The translations under genes were made by a program, and so were the position numbers. 64,000 nucleotides of DNA from Pseudoalteromonas sp. A25 (lineage in GTDB: Bacteria > Pseudomonadota > Gammaproteobacteria > Enterobacterales > Alteromonadaceae): positions 280,001 to 344,000 of the forward strand of contig NZ_AP021846.1 in assembly GCF_009176705.1 (NCBI RefSeq). The letters run 5' to 3'. The notes under the pieces were generated by a model. The model worked only from the letters and a program-made list of their open reading frames with translations, was not told the origin of the DNA and did not search any database. Shown here one piece after another: positions 19,227 to 29,447 of the stretch (the first letter of the stretch is position 1; the number at the start of each line of letters is the position of its first letter).

Positions 19227-19997
19227 ATGCGTGTCATACAGCCATGTATAATCGGGCTATTGTTTTTTTTAAGCACTCTAGCGATGGCTAAGACTTTGCC
19301 ATGCGAGCTTATTGTACGTTTTGAAAACTATTCAGCTCAGTCTCTGCAAGATGAGCAGATGCGGTGGCATGGCTTAGATGTTGATTTTGCAAAAGCCTTA
19401 CTAGACGAGGCAGGATGTGGGTATCGCTTTATCAGTATACCTTGGGGAAGAGCATTAAAAATGCTTGAAATGGGTGAAATTGATTTAATGCTCAGCGTAT
19501 CAAAAACGGCGCAAAGAATGCGTTTTGCCTATTTTATAGGGCCTCAAAGAGAAGAAAATATCGTTTTCGCTTTTAATGCTCAAAGACCGTTTTACGTGCA
19601 GTCTTTGGAAGAGCTATTTTCACTGCCAAGGCCTGTTGCTATTCAGCGAGGTGCATATTATGGGGAAGCCTTTGAAGCTCGCATGAAGCAAGAGTCTGAT
19701 TCCGAAGACAAGTTTATTTATGTACCTGATAACCAGTTAAAGCTCAATCTACTACGTCACGGACGGATCTCAGGATTTTTAGAAGAAAAATACAACATTG
19801 TATATCAAAGAGAGTACAACCCTGATTTCGTTGAAATTGATATTGCACCTTTCGTGGTAAATGTTGAACCCGTTTATATTGCTTTGAGCAAACAAAGTGT
19901 GAGCAAGTCGGTTATTGATAAGTTGACTAGGGCGTTTAAGCGTCTTAATGAATCAGGAAAGTTCGAGCAAATATTAAAAAAGTATAAGTTGGATTGA
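19227..19997 (+). CDS. Periplasmic solute-binding protein, family 3 (amino acid-type)
   Basis: 256 residues with a signal peptide ending near AMA-KT. The rest is a type-3 extracellular solute-binding fold: DVDFAKALLDEAGC in lobe one, and a C-terminal helix (LTRAFKRLNESGKFEQILKKY) typical of the family. Members bind amino acids or other small polar ligands. No ABC permease or ATPase lies next to it, so it may serve an unlinked transporter or act as a sensor. Confidence 0.83.
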   Translation: MRVIQPCIIGLLFFLSTLAMAKTLPCELIVRFENYSAQSLQDEQMRWHGLDVDFAKALLDEAGCGYRFISIPWGRALKMLEMGEIDLMLSVSKTAQRMRFAYFIGPQREENIVFAFNAQRPFYVQSLEELFSLPRPVAIQRGAYYGEAFEARMKQESDSEDKFIYVPDNQLKLNLLRHGRISGFLEEKYNIVYQREYNPDFVEIDIAPFVVNVEPVYIALSKQSVSKSVIDKLTRAFKRLNESGKFEQILKKYKLD

Positions 19998-20047
19998 GTT
20001 TTTTGATAGACTGTGGCGCGCTTAAGTGAGCTATAAAAACGGGTACT

Positions 20048-21415
20048 ATGTCTAATCAATCATTAAATCTTCTTGAAAAACGCGCTGCGTTATCATTAGC
20101 GAGTGTCTTTGCGTTTCGTATGCTAGGCCTTTTTATGCTTATGCCTGTGTTGGCTATTTATGGTCAGTCGCTTGAGCATGTTTCACCAATGTGGATCGGA
20201 TTGGCAATCGGCGCTTATGGTTTAACACAAGCTTTATTACAAATTCCGATGGGGTGGTTGTCTGATAAATTTGGGCGTAAACCGATTATTATTGTTGGTT
20301 TGGTCATTTTTGCGATTGGCTCCGTAATCGCTGCGCTTGCAGACTCAATATATTGGGTTACTGTTGGTCGAGCGCTACAGGGAATGGGGGCTATTGCTAG
20401 TGCGTTACTTGCTCTAGCGGCTGATTTGAGCCGAGATGAGCAGCGCCCAAAAGTAATGGCTGTTATTGGCATGTGTATCGGCTTGAGTTTTGCGTTTGCT
20501 ATGTTGCTAGGGCCGATGGTTGCTGCCGCATTCGGTATTTCTGGGGTCTTTTGGTTAACAGCGATACTCGCATTGTGCGGGATAGTCATTATTCTATTTG
20601 TAGTACCGAGCGCGGTGAACAAAGCACCAAAAGGCGATACTATTGCAACGCTAAGTGATATTCGTAAATTAAGTCGTCATCCACAGCTGCTGCGTTTAGA
20701 TATAGGCGTGATGTTGTTGCATTTATCGCTAACAACATTGTTTGTTGTTTTACCTGGGCAACTCATTGCAGATGGGTTAGTTGCCGAAGCGCATTGGAAG
20801 CTCTACATCCCTGTATTATTGCTAGCATTTGTATTGATGGCCCCTTTGATGATTGTGGCAATTAGAAAGCAAAAAGAACGAGAAACATTTTTGGCAGCAA
20901 TTGGCTTATTAGTGATCAGCACGGCAAGTTTAATGATGTGGGCTAACTCCGTAATCGGTATTGCTGTTTGTATGTTATTGTATTTTATAGCGTTTAACTT
21001 CTTGGAAGCGACCATGCCGGCGTTGGTATCTCGTATAGCGCCAGCATCACAAAAAGGGTCTGCGATGGGAATTTTCTCGTCAGGACAGTTTTTTGGAGCT
21101 TTTTTAGGCGGAATTTTAGGAGGTTACATTGCTCAATACGGAGAAGCGAACTCAGTGTTTGCGGCAGTAGCCTGTGTTGGGGTAATATGGCTATTTATTG
21201 CATGGCGAATGCAGATCCCACCGAAAAGCAAAATTATTAGCTTAATCACTGAGCTGTCAGAACCTCAGCAAGCAGAAGTTTTGGCTAATAAGCTGGTTGC
21301 TCTGCCCGGTGTGCTCGAAGCGATTGTCGTAAGTGAAGAAAATCGCAGCTATCTGAAGATAGATGATAAAAAATTTGATTTAAACCAAGCTAAGCAAATA
21401 CTTGGCTTGCATTAA
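20048..21415 (+). CDS. MFS transporter with C-terminal soluble domain (YajR-like)
   Basis: 455 residues. Twelve membrane segments fill about residues 15-390, with MFS motif A (GWLSDKFGRKP) near residue 70. A soluble C-terminal domain of about 65 residues (SEPQQAEVLANKLVALPGV...YLKIDDKKFDL) matches the ferredoxin-like YAM domain described for E. coli YajR. It is probably a proton-driven exporter of unknown substrate. It ends 20 nt before ssb on the same strand, suggesting co-transcription. Confidence 0.87.
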   Translation: MSNQSLNLLEKRAALSLASVFAFRMLGLFMLMPVLAIYGQSLEHVSPMWIGLAIGAYGLTQALLQIPMGWLSDKFGRKPIIIVGLVIFAIGSVIAALADSIYWVTVGRALQGMGAIASALLALAADLSRDEQRPKVMAVIGMCIGLSFAFAMLLGPMVAAAFGISGVFWLTAILALCGIVIILFVVPSAVNKAPKGDTIATLSDIRKLSRHPQLLRLDIGVMLLHLSLTTLFVVLPGQLIADGLVAEAHWKLYIPVLLLAFVLMAPLMIVAIRKQKERETFLAAIGLLVISTASLMMWANSVIGIAVCMLLYFIAFNFLEATMPALVSRIAPASQKGSAMGIFSSGQFFGAFLGGILGGYIAQYGEANSVFAAVACVGVIWLFIAWRMQIPPKSKIISLITELSEPQQAEVLANKLVALPGVLEAIVVSEENRSYLKIDDKKFDLNQAKQILGLH

Positions 21416-21435
21416 TAGTGTGAGGAGAGGGTGCC

Positions 21436-22107
21436 ATGGCACGCGGTGTAAACAAAGTTATTTTGGTTGGTAATCTAGGACAAGATCCAGAAGTACGCTA
21501 TATGCCAAATGGCAATGGTGTTGCAAATATTAGTATTGCCACTACTGACAGCTGGAAAGACAAAAATACAGGCCAGTTGCAAGAACGCACCGAGTGGCAC
21601 CGAGTGGTGCTGTTTGGCAAGCTAGCAGAAGTAGCAGGGGAATACTTACGAAAAGGTTCACAAGTTTATATTGAAGGCCGTTTACAAACTCGTAAGTGGA
21701 CAGATCAAAGTGGTCAAGAAAAATATACGACTGAGATAGTTGTTGATATGGGTGGCCAAATGCAAATGTTGGGCGGCCGTAATGAGCAGCAAGGCAGTGC
21801 ACCATATCAAGGTGGTCAACAGCAAAGTAACTATACTCAGCAACAGTATAACCAAGCACCACAACAGCAGCAGCAACAGTATGCACCTCAGGCTCAAAGT
21901 AACCAGAGCCACTCGCAGCAACAAAGCAGCGGATATGCGCCTGCACAACAAAGCAATCAAGGCCAAAGTGGTGGTTTTGCGCCTCAGCAACCACAACAAA
22001 GTGCGCCACAGCAGCAAGGCGGCTTTGCACCAAAACCGGCGCAATCAGGCGGCGCATCTAACCCGATGGAACCACCTATTGATTTTGATGATGATATTCC
22101 GTTCTAA
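21436..22107 (+). CDS. ssb: Single-stranded DNA-binding protein
   Basis: 223 residues. The N-terminal about 110 residues are the OB fold ([21 protein letters not shown]...). A long low-complexity linker rich in Gln, Gly, Ala and Pro follows (about 115-205). The acidic tip DFDDDIPF at the C-terminus binds partner repair and replication proteins. It is longer than E. coli SSB (178 residues) because of the extended linker. GAGGAGAGGG supplies a strong ribosome-binding site. Confidence 0.98.
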   Translation: MARGVNKVILVGNLGQDPEVRYMPNGNGVANISIATTDSWKDKNTGQLQERTEWHRVVLFGKLAEVAGEYLRKGSQVYIEGRLQTRKWTDQSGQEKYTTEIVVDMGGQMQMLGGRNEQQGSAPYQGGQQQSNYTQQQYNQAPQQQQQQYAPQAQSNQSHSQQQSSGYAPAQQSNQGQSGGFAPQQPQQSAPQQQGGFAPKPAQSGGASNPMEPPIDFDDDIPF

Positions 22108-22147
22108 TTGGTGTGGAAAGTTTTACGTATCAATAATTTAGTATATA

Positions 22148-22172
22148 AAGGCCTGTTTTTTACAGGCCTTTT
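22148..22172 (+). terminator. ssb terminator
   Basis: AAGGCCTGT (22148-22156) and ACAGGCCTT (22162-22170) form a perfect 9-bp stem with a T-rich loop, followed by TTC. It lies about 40 nt after the ssb stop codon. Confidence 0.85.
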
Positions 22173-22173
22173 C

Positions 22174-22379
22174 ATTTCTAATAAAGCGATTATTGTTCGC
22201 TCCTCAAAAAGTAATAGTTATCCGCCCAACTCACTACTATTTCGGATGTCAGTTATAGCGGTTGTGGTGTCATGGCTGTCGGTTAGCAAATATCATACAG
22301 TGGTGTCTCAATCTTAACCTTGATGAAGTCCCATTCGTATTTCACAAGGCATTTCAAGCAATTTAACAGGAATTAGTTG
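22174..22379. other. Gene-free interval after the ssb terminator
   Basis: This roughly 200-nt stretch between the ssb terminator and the gluzincin gene holds no ORF of coding character, no strong hairpin and no recognised RNA. It probably contains the promoter of the following gene. AGGAA (about 22369-22373) is that gene's ribosome-binding site. Confidence 0.4.
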
Positions 22380-23342
22380 ATGCTAAAGAGCGTAATATTA
22401 CGATGTGGGAGTTATATTTTTATATTACTTGCTTCAATCATCACACAAGCTACAGAAGTCTCAAAAGTTGTTCAGTTGGAACATGTGACTATTCATTATC
22501 ACTTTATGGACAATGTATCAGTTAAAAAGGAGTTGGAGATTAACGGGTTAACGAATCAAGCTTTTGCTGCTTATACAAAATTGTTTGGCGGTCTGCCTAG
22601 AGATTTAAAGGGGAAAGAATATTCTGATATCACCATTCATGTGAATAAAGGGAAGTATTTGGGAGGAGAAGCTGATCCTAAACTCATTATGCTTTCATGG
22701 AATGAAGGTAAAGCATTCGGATTTGCAACATGGCAGACGATATTGCTGCATGAATTGTTTCACTTATGGAGTGGTGAATCTATTCGTTACCAAGATGGGC
22801 AAGAGCATTGGTTTAATGAGGGTTTTGCTGAGTTCTATGCCTACAAGAGTGCCGTTGAATTGGATTTGATATCCTCGAATGAAATGCTGGCTATGGTATC
22901 GTCGGTTATAGGGTATTACTTCAGCGCTTCTAGGCTTGGTGATATTTCCATGAGAGAGGCGGGGAGAACAAATAATACAAAGTTTGACAATTACTTTCTT
23001 GTATATAGCGGTGGTTGGCTTGTGGCTATGGCACTTGACCATGATATTAGGAAAAGAACTAACAATAACAAAAGTATAGATAATCTAATGCAGTGGTTAT
23101 ATAGCAATTTCCCTAGAGATAAGCGGCGCTATACCCAAAAAGATATCATTGAGGGTATTAGGCTAACTACTGGACTTAATTATACTAAGTTTATTGATTC
23201 GTACGTAGATGGACATGCCATACTCCCTGTATCAGAGTATTTACCGATAAGCGATGCGCTGTGGGCTCTCACTTTGAACAAGAAAAATAAAAGTGATTTT
23301 AGTGTGTTATACGAAACGTTAGGCATTACCGAATATGAGTAA
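22380..23342 (+). CDS. Secreted gluzincin metallopeptidase, M1/M61-like core
   Basis: 320 residues. The ATG at 22380 was preferred over a TTG directly before it because AGGAA sits at good spacing. A hydrophobic N-terminus acts as a signal peptide ending near TQAT. The zinc motif HELFHLWSGESIR (about residue 125) is followed by EHWFNEGFAEFY, giving the HExxH...E pattern of gluzincins and closest in feel to M61. There is no PDZ or propeller domain. The DNA looks more AT-rich than its neighbours, which may mean later acquisition. The function is unknown; it is probably periplasmic. Confidence 0.75.
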   Translation: MLKSVILRCGSYIFILLASIITQATEVSKVVQLEHVTIHYHFMDNVSVKKELEINGLTNQAFAAYTKLFGGLPRDLKGKEYSDITIHVNKGKYLGGEADPKLIMLSWNEGKAFGFATWQTILLHELFHLWSGESIRYQDGQEHWFNEGFAEFYAYKSAVELDLISSNEMLAMVSSVIGYYFSASRLGDISMREAGRTNNTKFDNYFLVYSGGWLVAMALDHDIRKRTNNNKSIDNLMQWLYSNFPRDKRRYTQKDIIEGIRLTTGLNYTKFIDSYVDGHAILPVSEYLPISDALWALTLNKKNKSDFSVLYETLGITEYE

Positions 23343-23562
23343 CGCTTTAGATAAATGTAGCTTGCAACAATGGCACTTACTCTTGCGGTAAAGCGCCTTT
23401 GCAAAAATGACTTATACTGTATCTTTTATTTTATACTCATTGGGTTATTTTTTATCTCAATAAAAAAACCCGCCAAGCAGTGTGCCACCTTGAGTTTTGC
23501 CTACTACTGTACAACACTTAATCTATGTAAGCGTTGCAAGGTTGTAGAAGGTATAGTTAAAC

Positions 23563-25179
23563 GTGCAGTTATTTTTTAAATCACTCAACTGGCGTATGGT
23601 TGCAGTGGGCTTAGCGGTTATAGTTGCTTTAAATATCTTATTGCTACATTTATTGCATTTACAGATACATCAGCGTGCAGAGGCTGTTGTGCAAAGAGTG
23701 GCTAAGTTGCCAACTGAGCTCAGAACTGAAACGAACATTGCCGCGATTGCGCAGCAGTTCAAGTTTGAGTATGTACCTGATGATGCACCACTACCTGAAG
23801 AGGCCTCTCAGTTCTCGGCGGCGGGTATCTCCCTCAATTTGGTGCACCCTGCACCTTATCAAAAGCATGCTTATATCATTTTATTTTTCAATATATTATT
23901 TTTTGGGCTGTTGGTTTTTGTCTATCGCTGGTGGCAAGTTTATCGCGTTAGACCTAGGCGTTTTTTGTCTGATAATAAATTAGACAGTCACGATAACTCA
24001 ATTTTGAGCACGGTTGATCCAAAAGCTGCCGATAGCAGCTTGTTCAAGGTATTTTTATTGATCAGGTGGACCATCAAGCTTGAGCCTGGGCTTGATGAAA
24101 AAAGTCATTTCAGTGTCGCGATTCATAAGCATTTACCAAGTTCGATGAAATGTTCAGTAAAGTATTTAAATTCTGGCGCCTTGGCTGTTACTTTCGAGAA
24201 TATAGCTTGGGGGGATGTGATAGAACTAGGGAAAAAGCTTCATGAGGTCATGTTTCGCACGCTTCGTTCACTTAGGGGGGATCTGTCCCGTAAGCAGATC
24301 AAAGTAGGTGGCTGTTTTTATCAAAATGAAGCTGAACAAGCGAATGTGTACCAATTAGCGAGGGCAGCGCTAGAAATAGCTAATAATAATGTGTGGCAAC
24401 ATGTCCATATGATGCCATTAGATAAAACGCATGAAAATGCCATGCAAAATAGTGAAGATGACTTTGTTCGCTGTATCAAAAATGGGCAGTTTGTCTTGTT
24501 TTTCCAGCCCTTATTTGGGTTTGAGCAGCAAGATATTATTCAAAGTGAGGTGTTGTTGAGGGTAAGGCATGCGCAACTAGGGCTCATCGCTGCTAAGCAG
24601 TTTATTCCTCAATTGCACAGCAAAGACAACCTAGAAACACTTGATAAGACCATTTTGAGTAAAGCTATAAGCATTCTTTCGAAAGAGCCTCACAAATCGG
24701 ATGTGAGCATTAACCTTCATATCGAAAACTGGGTAGACATTGATTTTATACATTGGTTGATTGCGCAAATTAGAGATACAAACCAGATCAAAAAGCTGAC
24801 CTTTGAAGTATGTGCTGATGATTATTATAAGTATCATCAGCAAATTAATGTTCAGCAGCTGTTTTTTACAGGCGTCAATGTAGCGTTAATTATTGATCAT
24901 GTTGAATCACCGCTGATTGTAAATATTTTACGCGAAAACCAATTGATCTCGGCTGTAAAGTTAGGGTTTGGACTTGTGCACAAAGTCCATCTAAGTACAC
25001 AACAACAAAAAACCATTAAACAAATAGTTTATCAAGCAAAAAGGTTAAAGGTGGCGGTTTATGCTGTTGGTGTTGAGAGCCAAGCAGAATTAGATTGTTT
25101 GAAGTCTTTGGGGGTAGATGGCGCTCAGGGTTATTATTTTGCTGAGTTGCTCCAGCAATTAGAGCTAGTGAGATATTAA
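23563..25179 (+). CDS. csrD: Degenerate GGDEF/EAL membrane protein, CsrD/MshH-like
   Basis: 538 residues. Two membrane helices (about 10-30 and 108-128) flank a short periplasmic part. A degenerate GGDEF domain follows (about 165-290) and then a degenerate EAL domain (about 300-535). EVLLR is kept, but DDFG is replaced by IDHVES, IKID by VKLG and AEGVE by AVGVE, so c-di-GMP hydrolysis is unlikely. E. coli CsrD targets the CsrB/C RNAs for RNase E decay. Position upstream of mreB, as in E. coli and in the Vibrio mshH locus, supports the call. GTG start; the 3' end overlaps the convergent gene by 15 nt. Confidence 0.75.
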   Translation: MQLFFKSLNWRMVAVGLAVIVALNILLLHLLHLQIHQRAEAVVQRVAKLPTELRTETNIAAIAQQFKFEYVPDDAPLPEEASQFSAAGISLNLVHPAPYQKHAYIILFFNILFFGLLVFVYRWWQVYRVRPRRFLSDNKLDSHDNSILSTVDPKAADSSLFKVFLLIRWTIKLEPGLDEKSHFSVAIHKHLPSSMKCSVKYLNSGALAVTFENIAWGDVIELGKKLHEVMFRTLRSLRGDLSRKQIKVGGCFYQNEAEQANVYQLARAALEIANNNVWQHVHMMPLDKTHENAMQNSEDDFVRCIKNGQFVLFFQPLFGFEQQDIIQSEVLLRVRHAQLGLIAAKQFIPQLHSKDNLETLDKTILSKAISILSKEPHKSDVSINLHIENWVDIDFIHWLIAQIRDTNQIKKLTFEVCADDYYKYHQQINVQQLFFTGVNVALIIDHVESPLIVNILRENQLISAVKLGFGLVHKVHLSTQQQKTIKQIVYQAKRLKVAVYAVGVESQAELDCLKSLGVDGAQGYYFAELLQQLELVRY

Positions 25180-26079
25180 TTTTCGATACCGCAAACCATC
25201 TAAGCCCTGCAATCCACCGGTATGTATCGCTGTAATATGACTGCCAGGTGCAAAAAAGTCTTGTTCTAGTAAATGCCACAAAGCGTAGAATAGTTTACCG
25301 CTATAAATAGGCTCCAGAGGAAGATTGTAGTTTTTTCGCATTGTCTGACAAAACTGCCAAAGTTCAGCAGAGAATTTACCATATCCTCCATCATGAAAGT
25401 CACACATTAATTGCCAGTTCGACTGATTGGCAGCTTTAGGGGCTAGGCGTAAAATATCGCTATTTAAATACTCTGCTTGTTTTAGTACTGCGATACCAAT
25501 TATTGACGTTTTGCAAGAGCTTGCATTAATTAACCCTGCGAGCGTGCCGCCGCTGCCTGTTGCACACATAATATAATCACTTTTTGGTAAACTTTGAGCA
25601 AGCTCTTTAAGACCAAGCATGGCAAATTGATTGCTGCCTCCTTCTGGGATTAAATGGCAGTGTGCGAACTGCTGTTGTAGTTCGTTCAAATAGCTTTCTT
25701 GGTACCTTAAGCGATAAGTTGCTCTATCGACGGTGTGTAACTTTACACCACAAGCGCGTGCCATCCGAATAGTTGGATTGTTTTCATCTAAATGTGGCCC
25801 CCTTATTATTACATTACCTTCAAGGGAGAATAGTTTGCAGGCCATACTCACTGCGTAAAGGTGGTTCGAGAAAGGGCCAGAAAAAGTTAAAAACGCGGCT
25901 TTTCGCTCCTGTTGCATCTTGATTAGATTGTATTTTAGTTTTCGCCATTTATTTCCCGCTATGTGAGGATGATGTAGGTCATCCCGTTTGACAGTAAGCG
26001 TAATATTTTTTTGTTTTAATAATGGGTGGCTTATTACCTGTAACGGGGATTCGGGAAAATCAAACTGGTTAAAACTCAT
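25165..26079 (-). CDS. PLP-dependent deaminase/desulfhydrase (ACC deaminase / D-cysteine desulfhydrase family)
   Basis: 304 residues, fold type II PLP enzyme. The PLP lysine is K44 in AGNKWRKLKYN. The substrate-contact motif GPFSNHLYA and the phosphate-binding loop TGSGGTLAGL are present. Members deaminate 1-aminocyclopropane-1-carboxylate or split D-cysteine to pyruvate, sulfide and ammonia. In a marine heterotroph D-cysteine desulfhydrase is the safer guess. It is transcribed against its neighbours between the CsrD-like and SUMF1-like genes. Confidence 0.85.
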   Translation of the reverse strand: MSFNQFDFPESPLQVISHPLLKQKNITLTVKRDDLHHPHIAGNKWRKLKYNLIKMQQERKAAFLTFSGPFSNHLYAVSMACKLFSLEGNVIIRGPHLDENNPTIRMARACGVKLHTVDRATYRLRYQESYLNELQQQFAHCHLIPEGGSNQFAMLGLKELAQSLPKSDYIMCATGSGGTLAGLINASSCKTSIIGIAVLKQAEYLNSDILRLAPKAANQSNWQLMCDFHDGGYGKFSAELWQFCQTMRKNYNLPLEPIYSGKLFYALWHLLEQDFFAPGSHITAIHTGGLQGLDGLRYRKLISH

Positions 26080-26293
26080 ACTAATTTCTGGTTTGAATGG
26101 CGATGTTGAGATAATTCTAACAGCTATCTTGTAAAATATGTGCAGATTACTAGCAACGTTGTGGTTAATAGTTGTAAACTCAGATATTAATGGCGCAAAG
26201 CTTGTGTTTTGCTTTGTAAGTACATAGCATTAAGAACTAACTATAAAAAAATAACAAAGACCAATAATTGCCGCGTTTTTGGGAATGGAATAT

Positions 26294-28333
26294 ATGCGAA
26301 TAGCTCCTTTATCTTTTTTTGTCTCTGCCACATTGATGGCTGCCTGTGCGACATTCAACGTAACGGCGCAAGACACAGCAACGGTGAATGCCATTGAATC
26401 AGAACTTTCGGTGAAACAAGCTGAATTAGATAATTACACGCAAATATTGGACAAGCACTTAGGTGAAGAAACGAGGTTACAGTCGCAATTAGACTTACTG
26501 AGAAAGCGTTCAACTGATTTGGATAAAGAAAAAAACCAAGCGTTAGATGCGATGAATGATCTTTATCGTCGCTTAATCGATGACCCAACAATTGACATTT
26601 CAAAAGCGCAAGCCCGGTATAAAGAAGCGGTTTCGGAACACAAAAAAAATAAAGATGATATTACGATGCAGCTAGCGGCCATAGCTTCACATCGAAAAGA
26701 TATAGAACAAATCAGAGTAACTAAACACACTTTAATTAACACATTAGAAAGTTTAAAAGACCAATTGAGTACAGCGCGTGTAGAACGTTTACGCAACGAA
26801 TTCACGCGTGAAGGTACATTAGAAGTTGACCATACTATCAATTGTAAGCGTACTGAAACATTGGCTGCTTGTGAGCAACGAGGGCAGCAAATGGCGTTGC
26901 AAAAAGCGACCAAACGTTTCGTTGATCAATTATTTGCGAACTTAACCGAGCAGCGTCTTGTTGAACCCAAACGGAATCTAGCAGGGGCGCAAGTTCAAGT
27001 GCTCAATAGCCATGTCGTGAGTAGTGCGTTTAGTGGGCAAGGTAACTACAGCGTGAACTTGAGTGTGAGTATGCGTGGTGATGTTAATAATAGTCGACTG
27101 TGTAGCTTGATAAGTATAGATAATAGATTTTGTGCAGAATATGGCACGCCAATGGCGGGGTCTGTCGGAACTTATCAAGCGAATTACCCTGCTGTATACA
27201 ACGACAGTCAATTAAATTTCTCTGAGCAAACTACCACAGTGCCAAGTCGTGTACAGGTATCTAGGCTTAACGTAGAACCAACCATTGAAGTAACGCAATC
27301 AAGTGCGCAGGCCATGCCGGAAAAAAAAACTCCGGCCATGATCCCCGTCACTTTACGCTCTAATGTGTATGATGATGAAGTTTTTATTAATGGGGTGAGT
27401 TATGGCTCAACGAAGCTTTCAGTAAAGCTTCCTGCTGGTACATATGATGTTGAAATACGAAAGCTAGGATATAAGCCTTATAAAAAGCGAATGACTATTC
27501 GCAAGGCACAGACAATTAACGCAAAGCTGGTAAAAAAGCCTGAGTCGATTGCTGTACCGACACCAAAAAGCGAGCAAGGCAGTACTGAAACTACACCAAA
27601 AGTTATCTCGCAAACACCAAAAAATGAAGTGGTGATTGTTCCGGCAGGTTCATTCAAAATGGGTGACTTGGTTGGGAATGGATTAGCGAATGAACGCCCT
27701 GTTTTGGAAAAGGTGCTTAGTAACTCTTATGGGATGCAAAGCACGGAAGTGACCGTCGGTGAGTTTAGGATGTTCATTGAAAGTACGGGGTATGTTACTG
27801 CTGCGCAAAAAAGTCGTGGTTGCGCGTATTACAAAGACGGTGAGCCTGTTTGGGAGCTAGATTATAATTGGCAAGCACCAGGCTACGAGCAAGCAGAGAA
27901 TTTTCCTGTTGTATGTGTGTCGTATGAAGATGCTAAAGCTTATGCGAATTGGCTCTCTGCAGAGCAAGGTGAACAATTTAGACTGCCTAATGAAGTTGAG
28001 TGGGAATATGCCGCAAGAGCTGGCACTAAATCTGAATACCCATGGGGTAATGAAATCGGCAAAAGCTTAGCTAACTGCGGTTGGTGTGGTAGTGAGTGGT
28101 CCAATAAAAGTGCAGCGCCAGTGGGAGAGTTTCCTCCTAATTATTATGGACTGTATGACACTGTAGGTAATGTGTGGGAGTGGACACAAAAACGAGCATC
28201 TCAAAGTGGTGTTACGGTGCGTGGAGGTGCTTGGAATTTTGCGCCAAGCCTAGCGCGAGTGTCTACTCGATTAGAGTTAGCTACAGATTTTCGAGCAAAT
28301 TACATCGGTTTTCGTTTAGTACGAGAGCGGTAA
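26294..28333 (+). CDS. Exported coiled-coil/PEGA/SUMF1-domain protein
   Basis: 679 residues from ATG 26294, chosen because the signal peptide MRIAPLSFFVSATLMAA starts there. A coiled coil follows (about 30-150), then an unrecognised domain with the NCKRTETLAACEQRG stretch (about 175-275). A PEGA domain lies at about 340-405 (FINGVSYGSTKLSVKLPAGTY). A C-terminal FGE/SUMF1-type domain (about 430-675) shows GSFKMGD, RLPNEVEWEYAARAG, YPWGN, GNVWEW and RGGAWNF. The active-site cysteines of true formylglycine-generating enzymes are absent, so it is more likely a binding or structural version. It sits just upstream of mreB. Confidence 0.8.
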   Translation: MRIAPLSFFVSATLMAACATFNVTAQDTATVNAIESELSVKQAELDNYTQILDKHLGEETRLQSQLDLLRKRSTDLDKEKNQALDAMNDLYRRLIDDPTIDISKAQARYKEAVSEHKKNKDDITMQLAAIASHRKDIEQIRVTKHTLINTLESLKDQLSTARVERLRNEFTREGTLEVDHTINCKRTETLAACEQRGQQMALQKATKRFVDQLFANLTEQRLVEPKRNLAGAQVQVLNSHVVSSAFSGQGNYSVNLSVSMRGDVNNSRLCSLISIDNRFCAEYGTPMAGSVGTYQANYPAVYNDSQLNFSEQTTTVPSRVQVSRLNVEPTIEVTQSSAQAMPEKKTPAMIPVTLRSNVYDDEVFINGVSYGSTKLSVKLPAGTYDVEIRKLGYKPYKKRMTIRKAQTINAKLVKKPESIAVPTPKSEQGSTETTPKVISQTPKNEVVIVPAGSFKMGDLVGNGLANERPVLEKVLSNSYGMQSTEVTVGEFRMFIESTGYVTAAQKSRGCAYYKDGEPVWELDYNWQAPGYEQAENFPVVCVSYEDAKAYANWLSAEQGEQFRLPNEVEWEYAARAGTKSEYPWGNEIGKSLANCGWCGSEWSNKSAAPVGEFPPNYYGLYDTVGNVWEWTQKRASQSGVTVRGGAWNFAPSLARVSTRLELATDFRANYIGFRLVRER

Positions 28334-28350
28334 GAACAGTATAACGATGG

Positions 28351-28367
28351 GTGATGCTTTGCATCAC
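28351..28367 (+). promoter_or_regulatory. Small hairpin in the mreB leader
   Basis: GTGATGC-TTT-GCATCAC is a perfect 7-bp stem 18 nt after the SUMF1-like gene and 36 nt before mreB. There is no T run, so it may be a weak terminator or an mRNA leader hairpin. Confidence 0.35.
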
Positions 28368-28376
28368 TTAATATAA

Positions 28377-29446
<1,070 letters not shown>

Positions 29447-29447
<1 letters not shown>

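Noticed and set aside
21542..22141. Several ORFs in other frames of ssb
   Set aside because: They arise from the Gln/Gly-rich linker codons; the ssb frame is certain.
23370..23579. 69-codon ORF between the gluzincin and csrD genes
   Set aside because: It overlaps the csrD start, shows no clear ribosome-binding site and no conserved features.
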